Assembly: GCA_023389745.1 (NCBI GenBank)
Contig: JAEWED010000174.1
Location: 1 to 12,737 of the forward strand
Reading direction: 5' to 3'
Origin: Actinomycetes bacterium
GTDB lineage: Bacteria > Actinomycetota > Acidimicrobiia > Acidimicrobiales > Microtrichaceae
Length of the DNA stretch: 12,737 nucleotides
Shown: positions 7,084-12,737 of the stretch, in pieces
Layout of the letters: every line of letters starts with the position of its first letter
How positions within the stretch are numbered: the first letter of the stretch is position 1
Translations under genes and position numbers: made by a program
The notes under the pieces: generated by a model
Told to the model about the DNA's origin: nothing
Database searches by the model: none
The model's input: only the letters and a program-made list of their open reading frames with translations

Positions 7084-7521
7084 GTGAATGACAATGATGC
7101 ACGTATCGAGCAGTTCAAGGCCGAGATCGAGGACCTGAAGCTGCGCGGAAGCTCGAGCGAGGGGGAGCAGCGCCTGCTGGTGCTGGGTGTCGCCCTGGCG
7201 GTCGTCGGCCTCGCGCTCGCGATCTACGGCGGGATCCAGGTGATGAACAGCGGCGGCTCACCCGCGGACCAGCGGGCGTTCACCGCGACCGGCTCGTTCA
7301 TCGGGATCGCGCTGATCATCGCCGGTGCGGCGCTGTTCATCCGGTACTCGCTGGCTCGCTACATGCGCTTCTGGCTCATCCGGATGACCTACGAGAGCCG
7401 TGCCAACACCGACCGCATCGTCGATGCGATCGAGCGCGCGTCGGGCCTGCCGTCGTCGGTCGACGGTGCCCAGGCGCTCGGGGCCAGCGAGCCGCCTCCC
7501 TTCAGCCAGCAGGGGAGCTGA
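7084..7521 (+). CDS. Small two-helix membrane protein of unknown function, end of the liv operon
   Basis: Not recognised as a named family. The 145-residue product has a charged, probably helical N-terminus (about residues 1-30) and two hydrophobic helices, LLVLGVALAVVGLALAIYGG and FIGIALIIAGAALFI. A basic stretch (RYSLARYMRFWLIR) and a hydrophilic tail follow. The GTG at 7084 is preferred because GGTGG lies about 9 bases upstream. An in-frame GTG at 7075 overlaps the livF stop in the GTGA arrangement seen at 5538 and would add MKP. Tight spacing to livF suggests co-transcription with the transporter. It also sits just before the ATP synthase promoter, but nothing links it to ATP synthase by sequence. 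Confidence 0.75.
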   Translation: MNDNDARIEQFKAEIEDLKLRGSSSEGEQRLLVLGVALAVVGLALAIYGGIQVMNSGGSPADQRAFTATGSFIGIALIIAGAALFIRYSLARYMRFWLIRMTYESRANTDRIVDAIERASGLPSSVDGAQALGASEPPPFSQQGS

Positions 7522-7562
7522 ACCACTCCGCTCGACACCACCCCGTCGCGACCTGGCACGAT

Positions 7563-7592
7563 TTGCAGGTGCCGGGGGGCGCGTCGTACATT
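7563..7592 (+). promoter_or_regulatory. Sigma70-like promoter for the ATP synthase operon
   Basis: TTGCAG (7563-7568) and TACATT (7587-7592) are separated by 18 bases, a good match to a housekeeping -35/-10 pair. It lies in the 171-base gap between the small membrane protein and the first atp gene. Transcription would begin near 7599, leaving a leader of roughly 94 bases before the ATG at 7693. It also argues against the longer in-frame TTG start at 7591. No clear terminator for the liv operon is visible before it, so read-through from upstream is possible. Confidence 0.5.
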
Positions 7593-7692
7593 GCGAATGG
7601 TTTCACAAGCGCTGCAGCAGCGGTGTCGCGGAGCAGTCGGGCCAGGGGGTCCACGTCCGGCACGGCCAGCGCCTCGAACCACACTCTCCACC

Positions 7693-8097
7693 ATGCCTGA
7701 TCACACCTCGACCACCCAGGACGCGACCCGCTCGCTCAACCGGTCCCACGGATCGTTCGAGCTCGCGTTCGCTCCCGTGCTCCTGGCGTTGGGTGGACTG
7801 TGGCTCGACCGGACGCTCGACACCGTCCCGGTGTTCACGCTGATCGGTGCGCTCGTCGGTGTGCTCGGCGCCTTCACCAAGGTCTATTACAGCTACAAGC
7901 ACTCGATGGCGGCGCTCGACGAGCAGGGTGCATGGGTCGGCCACGCCAGCAGCGCGCAGTTCCGCGCCGAGACCAAGGCCCGCGCCGATCGCCTGGCCCG
8001 CCCCCTCGAGGCGCAGCCCTCGGCCCAGCGGCTGGCGCCCACACCGTCGGACGAAGCGCTCGCCCAGCTGTCGGACGTGCAGAGGTCGGGCGCATGA
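7693..8097 (+). CDS. AtpZ-like F1Fo ATP synthase accessory protein
   Basis: A small membrane protein of the AtpZ / ATPase_gene1 kind, encoded at the head of many atp operons and thought to help assemble the c-ring or Fo sector. The 134 residues contain two membrane helices, about 20-36 and 43-63. The diagnostic motif is LALGGLWLDRTLDTVPVFTL, with the family pattern G-WLD followed by a P-F-LIG second helix. The hydrophilic tail (about 70-134) is longer than in minimal AtpZ. The ATG at 7693 begins where family similarity starts. In-frame starts at 7591 (TTG) and 7597 (ATG) would add a Gly/Pro/Arg-rich segment typical of non-coding GC-rich DNA and would overlap the promoter. No good ribosome site precedes 7693. 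Its stop overlaps the next start (ATGA). Confidence 0.75.
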   Translation: MPDHTSTTQDATRSLNRSHGSFELAFAPVLLALGGLWLDRTLDTVPVFTLIGALVGVLGAFTKVYYSYKHSMAALDEQGAWVGHASSAQFRAETKARADRLARPLEAQPSAQRLAPTPSDEALAQLSDVQRSGA

Positions 8098-8627
8098 GCA
8101 CCGACCCGATGCAGGTACGGGTCGAGGGTCCCTCGCCGGCGCTCGGCGTCGCGTTCGACCTGGCCAAGCGCAGCCTCTGGCTGATCCCGGTCGTCACCAT
8201 CGTGTCGGTCGCGTTCTGGGGCCTTCCCGGCATCGCCTCGACGCTCTACGGCCTGGCGATCGTCGTGGTGAACTTCGTGCTGTCGGCCTACCTGCTCGCC
8301 GTCACCGGCCGCATCAACGCCGCCCTGATGGCCGGCGCCGCGATGTTCGGCTTCCTGGCGCGCCTCGGCCTGATCTTCCTGGCGGTCATGCTCGTCAAGG
8401 ACCAGTCGTGGGTGGAGCTCGTCCCGCTGGGACTGACGCTGATCGTCGCCCACCTCGTCCTGCTCTTCTGGGAGATGCGCTACGTCTCCGGCACGCTCGC
8501 CTTCCCCGGCCTGAAGCCGCAGGCGACGCCCAACCCGTACCTCCCGACCGCCGATTCCTCCGACGCCGCGGCGTCGGACGTCGACGCGGGAGTTCCGTCC
8601 GTCCAGTCCTCTCCGAACGCGCAGTAG
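8094..8627 (+). CDS. atpI: ATP synthase protein I-like membrane protein (AtpI)
   Basis: The 177-residue product has four predicted membrane helices (about 28-46, 50-71, 76-101, 108-127), as in the ATP synthase I family, whose members assist c-ring assembly. GFLARLGLIFLAVML in helix 3 carries the Arg typical of this family. The ATG at 8094 overlaps the previous stop, with AGAGGT (8081-8086) upstream. A Pro/Ser/Asp-rich hydrophilic tail of about 45 residues follows helix 4, longer than the usual protein of around 125 residues. Assignment rests on topology, weak motif similarity and position directly before atpB. Confidence 0.75.
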   Translation: MSTDPMQVRVEGPSPALGVAFDLAKRSLWLIPVVTIVSVAFWGLPGIASTLYGLAIVVVNFVLSAYLLAVTGRINAALMAGAAMFGFLARLGLIFLAVMLVKDQSWVELVPLGLTLIVAHLVLLFWEMRYVSGTLAFPGLKPQATPNPYLPTADSSDAAASDVDAGVPSVQSSPNAQ

Positions 8628-8642
8628 AAGGAGCCCTTCCGA

Positions 8643-9464
8643 ATGTCAGGCTTCCAGACCCTCGCAGGTCAGCTCAGCATCCTCGCAGCCGAAGAAGGCG
8701 GAGGTGGGGGAGTCCACTTCCCGCCGATCGAGGACATCGTCAAGTGGCCAGCGGCCTTCGGTGACGGCGAGTGGTACGGGTTCAACAAGATCGGCCTGAT
8801 CTCGCTCATCGCGATGATCGTGCCCTTCCTGCTGTTCTTCTTCGCCAGCCGCAAGGCATCGCTGGTGCCGGGCAAGCTGCAGAACGTCATGGAGACGGCG
8901 ATCGACTTCGTCGAGAAGCAGATCATCCTCCCGGCGATCGGCAAGGAGGGCATGCGCTACCTGCCGATGCTCACCGCGATGGTGTTCTTCATCTGGATCG
9001 GCAACCTCTTCGAGGTCATCCCGACGTCGCACATGCCGGCCAACGCCCGTATGGCGAACCCGCTCATGCTGGCCATCACCGCCTGGGTGATGTTCATCGG
9101 TGTCGGCGTAAAGCACAACGGCCTCGGCTACTTCAAGTCGGCGCTCTTCCCGCCGGGCGTGCCGAAGGCGCTCTACCTGCTGGTGACCCCGATCGAGCTC
9201 CTCTCGACCTTCATCATCCGGCCCTTCTCGCTGGCGGTGCGACTCTTCGCCAACATGCTCGCGGGCCACATCCTGCTCGTGACCTTCTCGGTGCTGTGCA
9301 TCACCCTGTGGAGCCTCAGCCCGCTGGTCATCGTCACCGCACTGTCGTTCCCCATGCTGGTCGCCTTCACCGGCTTCGAGTTCATGGTGGCCTTCCTGCA
9401 GGCGTTCATCTTCGCCCTGCTGACGGCCGTCTACATCGGCGGAGCACTGCACCCGGAGCACTGA
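8643..9464 (+). CDS. atpB: F1Fo ATP synthase subunit a
   Basis: The proton-channel subunit of Fo, 273 residues, in the cytoplasmic membrane. The ATG at 8643 has AAGGAG at 8628-8633. Several membrane helices are evident. The essential channel arginine is Arg200 in the hallmark SLAVRLFANMLAGH, and the last helix holds Gln253 in FMVAFLQAFIFALL, matching the conserved Arg/Gln pair of E. coli subunit a. The N-terminus carries a five-glycine run (GGGGG, about 19-23) before VHFPP. It lies 15 bases after atpI, and a hairpin and direct repeat separate it from atpE. Confidence 0.97.
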   Translation: MSGFQTLAGQLSILAAEEGGGGGVHFPPIEDIVKWPAAFGDGEWYGFNKIGLISLIAMIVPFLLFFFASRKASLVPGKLQNVMETAIDFVEKQIILPAIGKEGMRYLPMLTAMVFFIWIGNLFEVIPTSHMPANARMANPLMLAITAWVMFIGVGVKHNGLGYFKSALFPPGVPKALYLLVTPIELLSTFIIRPFSLAVRLFANMLAGHILLVTFSVLCITLWSLSPLVIVTALSFPMLVAFTGFEFMVAFLQAFIFALLTAVYIGGALHPEH

Positions 9465-9470
9465 TCCGGA

Positions 9471-9493
9471 GTCGGGGCACCGAGTGCACCGAC
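9471..9493 (+). other. Intercistronic hairpin after atpB
   Basis: GTCGGGGCAC (9471-9480) pairs with GTGCACCGAC (9484-9493) over a CGA loop, with one internal G-A mismatch, giving 9 pairs out of 10. It starts six bases after the atpB stop and has no T-run, so it is not a classical terminator. It could be an mRNA-stability or processing element; the role is inference. Confidence 0.55.
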
Positions 9494-9510
9494 GCCAGCC
9501 ACACCGCGTT

Positions 9511-9539
9511 CTGCAACACCTCGTCCTGCAACACCTCGT
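9511..9539 (+). repeat. Tandem direct repeat in the atpB-atpE gap
   Basis: CTGCAACACCTCGT occurs at 9511-9524 and again at 9526-9539, exact over 14 bases with a period of 15. A weaker third echo, CCGCAACACC, lies at 9557-9566. The unit is less GC-rich than surrounding coding DNA. It lies in the untranslated region ahead of the subunit c gene, and no function is known. Confidence 0.8.
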
Positions 9540-9632
9540 TCAGGACCACAGCGTCACCGCAACACCAGATCTGCCAACAGACCTGACCACATGGCCGGCG
9601 GACCCGGCCACGAACAGGAGTACCAACCCAAC

Positions 9633-9926
9633 ATGAGTGCAATCCTCAACACCGCCAACACCGTCCTGGCCCAGCTCCCCGAGGGTGCGACCGCCGCCGA
9701 CGCCAAGGGCATCAGCGCCGCGACCGGCGCTGGCATGGCCTACGGCCTCGCCGCGATCGGCCCGGGCATCGGCATCGGCTACCTCGTCGGTCAGGCAGTG
9801 CAGGCGATGGCCCGTCAGCCCGAGTCGGCCGGTCAGGTCCAGACCACGATGTTCCTCGGCATCGCCTTCACCGAGGCGCTCGCCCTCATCGGCTTCGTCG
9901 TCTTCATCCTCCTGAAGTTCGTCTGA
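9633..9926 (+). CDS. atpE: F1Fo ATP synthase subunit c (proteolipid)
   Basis: The rotor-ring subunit, 97 residues, a hairpin of two membrane helices. Helix 1 has the glycine-rich GPGIGIGYLVG, the polar loop is ARQPES, and helix 2 carries the essential carboxylate Glu81 in FTEALALIGF. Ala follows Glu81 where sodium-binding rings usually have Ser or Thr, so proton coupling is expected. The N-terminal extension of about 25 residues before helix 1 (ATAADAKG) is longer than in E. coli. ATG at 9633 is chosen, with AGGAG at 9616-9620 (rather wide spacing, 12 bases). An in-frame ATG at 9591 would add 14 residues but lacks a ribosome site. A hairpin follows the stop directly. Confidence 0.96.
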   Translation: MSAILNTANTVLAQLPEGATAADAKGISAATGAGMAYGLAAIGPGIGIGYLVGQAVQAMARQPESAGQVQTTMFLGIAFTEALALIGFVVFILLKFV

Positions 9927-9927
9927 T

Positions 9928-9945
9928 CGAACGCCCCGGCGTTCG
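9928..9945 (+). other. Hairpin directly after atpE, with pyrimidine-rich tail
   Basis: CGAACGCC (9928-9935) and GGCGTTCG (9938-9945) form a perfect inverted repeat, effectively a 7-pair stem with a 4-base loop. It begins two bases after the atpE stop and is followed by TTCGTTCCATTCGTCC. This could be a weak terminator or a 3'-end stabiliser that raises atpE mRNA relative to downstream genes, which fits the high copy number of subunit c. The function is inferred. Confidence 0.6.
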
Positions 9946-10003
9946 TTCGTTCCATTCGTCCATCTAGCCGTTCCGTGTCGTACGGAGACCGGAGGAGACC
10001 CCG

Positions 10004-10555
10004 ATGCTCGCTCTCGTGAGTGTGCTCGCAGCTGAAGTGGCAGAGAAGACCGAGTCGATCAACCCCGTCGTCCCCGACGAGCTGGGTGAGATCTTCTGGG
10101 GTGCTGTCGGCTTCTTCGGCCTGTGGATCCTGCTGCGCTACGTCTGCCTGCCGCCCCTCATGAAGGTGCGTGAGCAGCGGGCCCAGCAGATCATCGCCGA
10201 CGCCGAGGCCGCCTCCGCGGCCGAGACGGCGGCGGAGCAGGTCCGTCGTGACTACGACGCCACCCTGGCCGAGGCCCGTGCCGAGGCCGGCCGCATCGTC
10301 GAGTCCGCCCGCAGCGCCGCCGAGGCGCGTCGGGCCGAGGCGGTCGGCGTGGTCGAGACCGAGGTCGCTGCCCAGCGTCAGGAAGCCGCCGCTGAGATCG
10401 ACGCCGCACGCACCGCGGCGCTCGGTCAGCTCAAGGGCGACGTGGCGGCTCTCGCCGTGTCGGCAGCGTCGAAGGTCGTGCAGTCCGATCTCGACGTGGC
10501 CAGCAACCAGGCGACGGTCGACGAGTACGTGAACCAGGCCAGCGGGACCCGCTGA
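10004..10555 (+). CDS. atpF: F1Fo ATP synthase subunit b (first of two)
   Basis: Peripheral-stalk subunit, 183 residues. The ATG at 10004 has a strong GGAGGAG at 9991-9997. A short hydrophobic N-terminus (MLALVSVLAA) precedes one membrane helix at about 29-48 (IFWGAVGFFGLWILLRYV). A long Ala/Glu/Arg-rich coiled coil then runs to about 150, with repeats such as AEARAEAG. The C-terminal segment has LAVSAASKVV, like the delta-contacting end of b subunits. It is followed after only 17 bases by a second b-type gene, so the stalk is probably a b-b' heterodimer. Confidence 0.93.
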   Translation: MLALVSVLAAEVAEKTESINPVVPDELGEIFWGAVGFFGLWILLRYVCLPPLMKVREQRAQQIIADAEAASAAETAAEQVRRDYDATLAEARAEAGRIVESARSAAEARRAEAVGVVETEVAAQRQEAAAEIDAARTAALGQLKGDVAALAVSAASKVVQSDLDVASNQATVDEYVNQASGTR

Positions 10556-10572
10556 GCAGGTTGGAGACAGAG

Positions 10573-11103
10573 ATGAACGCAACCCTCACCACAGTGCTCG
10601 GCGCCAACGGCTTCTGGCTGCCCCACGACATCAACGAGGTCATCTGGGGCTCGCTCTCGTTCGCGATCGTCGCCTTCCTGCTCTGGAAGTTCGCTCGCAA
10701 GCCAGCGGCGCAGATGCTGAGCAACCGCATCTCGAACATCGAGAGCGAGCTCGACCAGGCAGCGCAGACCCGTCAGGCCGCCGAGGCCGAGCGGGATCGG
10801 ATCAAGGCCGCACTGGCCGACTCCGACAGCGAGGCCGCCCGCATCATCGCCGAGGCCCGCACCAGCGCCGAGCAGCTCTCCGCCGACATCGAGGCCCGCA
10901 CCGGCACCGACATCGCTGCGGTCCGCGAGCGTGCCGCCGCCGATCTGGTCTCGGCCCGCACGCAGGCCGAGTCGGACCTGTCGGGTGAGCTGTCCCGCCT
11001 CTCGCTCGGTGCCGCCGAGCGTGTCGTCGAGACCTCTCTCGACCCGGCGGCGCAGCAGCGCCTGATCGACAGCTACATCAACCAGGTCGGCGCGCAGAAC
11101 TGA
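10573..11103 (+). CDS. F1Fo ATP synthase second b-type subunit (b or b')
   Basis: A 176-residue paralogue of the preceding gene, with the same architecture: one membrane helix at about 22-41 (VIWGSLSFAIVAFLLWKFAR), then the b-subunit KPAAQMLSNRI motif and a long charged coiled coil ending in LGAAERVVETSLD. The ATG at 10573 with GGAG at 10563-10566 is preferred over the in-frame TTG at 10561. Of the two b genes this one looks more like a canonical b (FxxRKPxxxxLxxR), so which is b and which is b' is uncertain. It is not fused to delta, unlike the mycobacterial b-delta protein; a separate atpH follows. Confidence 0.92.
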   Translation: MNATLTTVLGANGFWLPHDINEVIWGSLSFAIVAFLLWKFARKPAAQMLSNRISNIESELDQAAQTRQAAEAERDRIKAALADSDSEAARIIAEARTSAEQLSADIEARTGTDIAAVRERAAADLVSARTQAESDLSGELSRLSLGAAERVVETSLDPAAQQRLIDSYINQVGAQN

Positions 11104-11116
11104 CCCGGTCCACGTC

Positions 11117-11134
11117 CGGTGCCACGGTGCACCG
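11117..11134 (+). other. Small hairpin between second b gene and atpH
   Basis: CGGTGC (11117-11122) pairs with GCACCG (11129-11134) over a 6-base loop in the 76-base gap. The stem is short and could be chance in GC-rich DNA. It is listed because similar elements follow the other atp stop codons. Confidence 0.35.
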
Positions 11135-11179
11135 TTCCGATCCGTATCGAACACACCGAGAACAGAAGCGAACGACACG

Positions 11180-11707
11180 ATGAGTGACAACCGCATCACC
11201 GCCTACGCAGACGCCGCCTTCGGGATCGCGGCTGCCGAGGGAGCGTTGGCAGAGGTCGAGGACGAGCTGTTCCGGCTCGGACGGATCTTCGAGTCGAACG
11301 AGGAGCTCCGCTCGACGCTCACCGATCCTCACCTGCCGGCCTCGCGCCGTCAGCAGATCGTCGAGGACCTGCTCGAGGGCAAGGCGACCACCACCACCGT
11401 GGCGATCGTGTCGATGATCGTCGGAGCAGGTCGGGCCGCCGACCTGCCGAAGATCGCCCAGGACCTGGTGCAGCGCTCCGCCGCACAGAAGGGCGAGGTC
11501 GTCGCCGAGGTCCGCTCGGCGGTGGCGCTCACCGATGAGCAGCTCGCCCGCCTCCAGCAGGCGCTGAAGGCCCGCACCCAGCTCGACGTCAGCATCAAGA
11601 ACGTCATCGACCCGACCGTGATGGGCGGCGTGGTCACCCAGATCGGTGACTCCGTGCTCGACGGCACCGTCCGCACCCGTCTGAACCAGCTCCGCGAGGC
11701 GTTCTGA
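11180..11707 (+). CDS. atpH: F1Fo ATP synthase subunit delta
   Basis: The subunit that joins the peripheral stalk to the top of F1, 175 residues (typical length). The N-terminal helical domain starts NRITAYADAAFGIAAAEG, like the YA-AL-AA start of the OSCP/delta family. The C-terminal domain carries the family signature VMGGVVTQIGDSVLDGTV near residues 148-165. The ATG at 11180 has only a weak AGAAG upstream, so initiation may be modest. Its stop codon lies inside an inverted repeat (11704-11721), and atpA follows after 54 bases. Confidence 0.95.
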   Translation: MSDNRITAYADAAFGIAAAEGALAEVEDELFRLGRIFESNEELRSTLTDPHLPASRRQQIVEDLLEGKATTTTVAIVSMIVGAGRAADLPKIAQDLVQRSAAQKGEVVAEVRSAVALTDEQLARLQQALKARTQLDVSIKNVIDPTVMGGVVTQIGDSVLDGTVRTRLNQLREAF

Positions 11708-11721
11708 TCCGCAGGGATCAG
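11704..11721 (+). other. Hairpin overlapping the atpH stop codon
   Basis: CTGATCC (11704-11710) and GGATCAG (11715-11721) form a perfect 7-pair stem with a GCAG tetraloop. The TGA stop (11705-11707) is in the left arm. There is no T-run. It is a possible processing or stability element ahead of atpA. Confidence 0.5.
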
Positions 11722-11761
11722 CACACCACGCACCCGTACGAACGCCGCAGGAGACACCCAC

Positions 11762-12737
11762 ATGGCTGAACTCACGATCAACACCGCCGACATCTCGGCA
11801 GCGATCCGCAAGAACCTCGAGGGCTTCACGCCCGACGTCGCTCTCACCCAGGTGGGTCGCGTCGTCGAGGTCGGCGACGGCATCGCCCGCGTCTCGGGCC
11901 TGCCCGACGCCGCGGTGAACGAGCTGCTCGAGTTCGAGTCCGGCCTGCTCGGCCTGGCGCTCAACCTCGACGAGGAGTCGATCGGCGCCGTGGTCCTCGG
12001 CGAGGTGGACTCCATCGAAGAGGGCCAGACCGTGAAGGCGACCGGGAACATCCTCTCGGTGCCCGTCGGCGACGGCCTGCTCGGTCGTGTGGTCAACACC
12101 CTCGGCGATCCGATCGACGGCAAGGGCGCACTGTCCAACGTCCAGGACCGCCGCATGGAGATCCAGGCGCCCGGCATCATGGGTCGCCAGCCGGTGGGCG
12201 AGCCGATGCAGACCGGCATCAAGTCGATCGACTCCCTGATCCCGGTCGGCCGTGGTCAGCGAGAGCTGATCATCGGCGACCGCAAGACGGGCAAGACCAC
12301 CGTCGCCATCGACACGATCATCAACCAGCGTGGCCTCGGCGTGAAGTGCATCTACGTCGCCATCGGCCAGAAGGCCTCGACCGTCGCCCAGACGGTGGCC
12401 ACCCTCGCCGAGCGCGGCGCCCTCGAGTACACCGTCGTCGTGGTGGCCCCGGCCTCCGACCCGGCGCCGTTCAAGTACCTCGCTCCCTACGCCGGCTGCG
12501 CCATGGGCCAGCACTGGATGGAGAACGGCGAGCACGCCCTCGTCGTGTACGACGACCTCTCCAAGCAGGCCGAGGCCTACCGCCAGGTGTCGCTGCTCCT
12601 GCGCCGTCCGCCGGGCCGTGAGGCGTACCCCGGCGACGTCTTCTACCTGCACAGCCGCCTGCTCGAGCGTGCCGCGAAGCTCTCCGACGCCAACGGCGCC
12701 GGCTCGCTGACCGCCCTCCCGATCATCGAGACCAAGG
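11762..12737 (+). CDS. atpA: F1Fo ATP synthase subunit alpha (5' part; continues past window)
   Basis: The non-catalytic nucleotide-binding subunit of F1. The visible 325 residues are about 60-65% of the usual 500-550. The ATG at 11762 has AGGAG at 11749-11753. The N-terminal beta-barrel domain includes VGDGIARVSGL, followed by GRVVNTLGDPIDGKG. The P-loop is GDRKTGKT at 172-179, with Lys where many alpha subunits have Gln (GDRQTGKT). IYVAIGQKASTVA, the Walker B-like region ALVVYDDLSKQAEAYR and LLLRRPPGREAYPGDVFYLHSRLLERAAK follow. The frame is intact to the window end. The usual following genes gamma, beta and epsilon are expected downstream. Confidence 0.98.
   Translation, partial: MAELTINTADISAAIRKNLEGFTPDVALTQVGRVVEVGDGIARVSGLPDAAVNELLEFESGLLGLALNLDEESIGAVVLGEVDSIEEGQTVKATGNILSVPVGDGLLGRVVNTLGDPIDGKGALSNVQDRRMEIQAPGIMGRQPVGEPMQTGIKSIDSLIPVGRGQRELIIGDRKTGKTTVAIDTIINQRGLGVKCIYVAIGQKASTVAQTVATLAERGALEYTVVVVAPASDPAPFKYLAPYAGCAMGQHWMENGEHALVVYDDLSKQAEAYRQVSLLLRRPPGREAYPGDVFYLHSRLLERAAKLSDANGAGSLTALPIIETK

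Noticed and set aside
7555..7576. Weak inverted repeat GGCAC...GTGCC as a terminator of the liv operon
   Set aside because: It has only five pairs with a long loop and no T-run, and it overlaps the proposed -35 of the atp promoter.
7591..7692. N-terminal extension of the AtpZ-like protein from the upstream TTG or ATG
   Set aside because: The extension is Gly/Pro/Arg-rich non-conserved-looking sequence and overlaps the -10 element; family similarity begins after the ATG at 7693.
9591..9632. Longer atpE start at 9591
   Set aside because: The added residues are unlike any subunit c N-terminus I know, and the AGGAG at 9616-9620 sits between the two starts, supporting 9633.
9633..9926. Sodium-coupled c-ring
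   Set aside because: The residue after the essential Glu81 is Ala rather than the Ser or Thr usual in sodium-binding rings, so proton coupling is more likely.
11078..12652. A long minus-strand open frame opposite atpH and atpA
   Set aside because: It is a shadow frame. The plus strand encodes unmistakable delta and alpha subunits, and the minus product has no recognisable domain.

Overview
The window is very GC-rich DNA with dense, mostly co-directional genes and GTG/TTG starts, which fits a high-GC actinobacterium. The fused LivH-LivM permease, the separate AtpZ-like and AtpI-like proteins, the two tandem b-type subunits followed by a stand-alone delta subunit, and the GDRKTGKT P-loop in AtpA suggest an Acidimicrobiia-type lineage. 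That placement is inference and no search was run. There are no RNA genes, insertion sequences, phage genes or CRISPR arrays.

Region 1 (1-1353, minus strand) is the first 451 codons of an amidohydrolase related to D-aminoacylase / N-acyl-D-amino-acid deacylase; its 3' end lies outside the window. Near its start is a 30-base AT-rich oddity (about 1210-1239). It closely matches the Illumina P5 adapter preceded by a T run, so the assembly there is suspect.

Region 2 (1354-1619) is the divergent promoter region. It holds two near-identical palindromic operators, one nearer each divergent gene, so the hydrolase and the transporter are probably under one repressor, plausibly TetR-like.

Region 3 (1620-7521, plus strand) is a branched-chain-amino-acid-type ABC transporter operon. 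It encodes a lipoprotein substrate-binding protein, a strong intercistronic hairpin, a single-chain LivH-LivM permease with an extra C-terminal membrane domain, LivG, LivF and a small two-helix membrane protein. The last four genes overlap or nearly overlap. With the divergent hydrolase, the set looks like an uptake-plus-hydrolysis module for an acylated amino acid or similar amide. The substrate cannot be read from sequence.

Region 4 (about 7563-12737, plus strand) is the F1Fo ATP synthase operon: a sigma70-like promoter, then atpZ-like, atpI-like, atpB (a), atpE (c), atpF (b), a second b-type subunit, atpH (delta) and the first 325 codons of atpA (alpha). Small hairpins sit just after, or overlap, the stop codons of atpB, atpE, both b genes and atpH. 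The 168-base atpB-atpE gap also contains a 14-base direct repeat. These elements may tune subunit stoichiometry, since subunit c is needed in many copies.

Most of the window is ordinary housekeeping and transport. The items most worth a second look are the adapter-like patch, the paired operators, the extended fused permease and the atp intercistronic structures.
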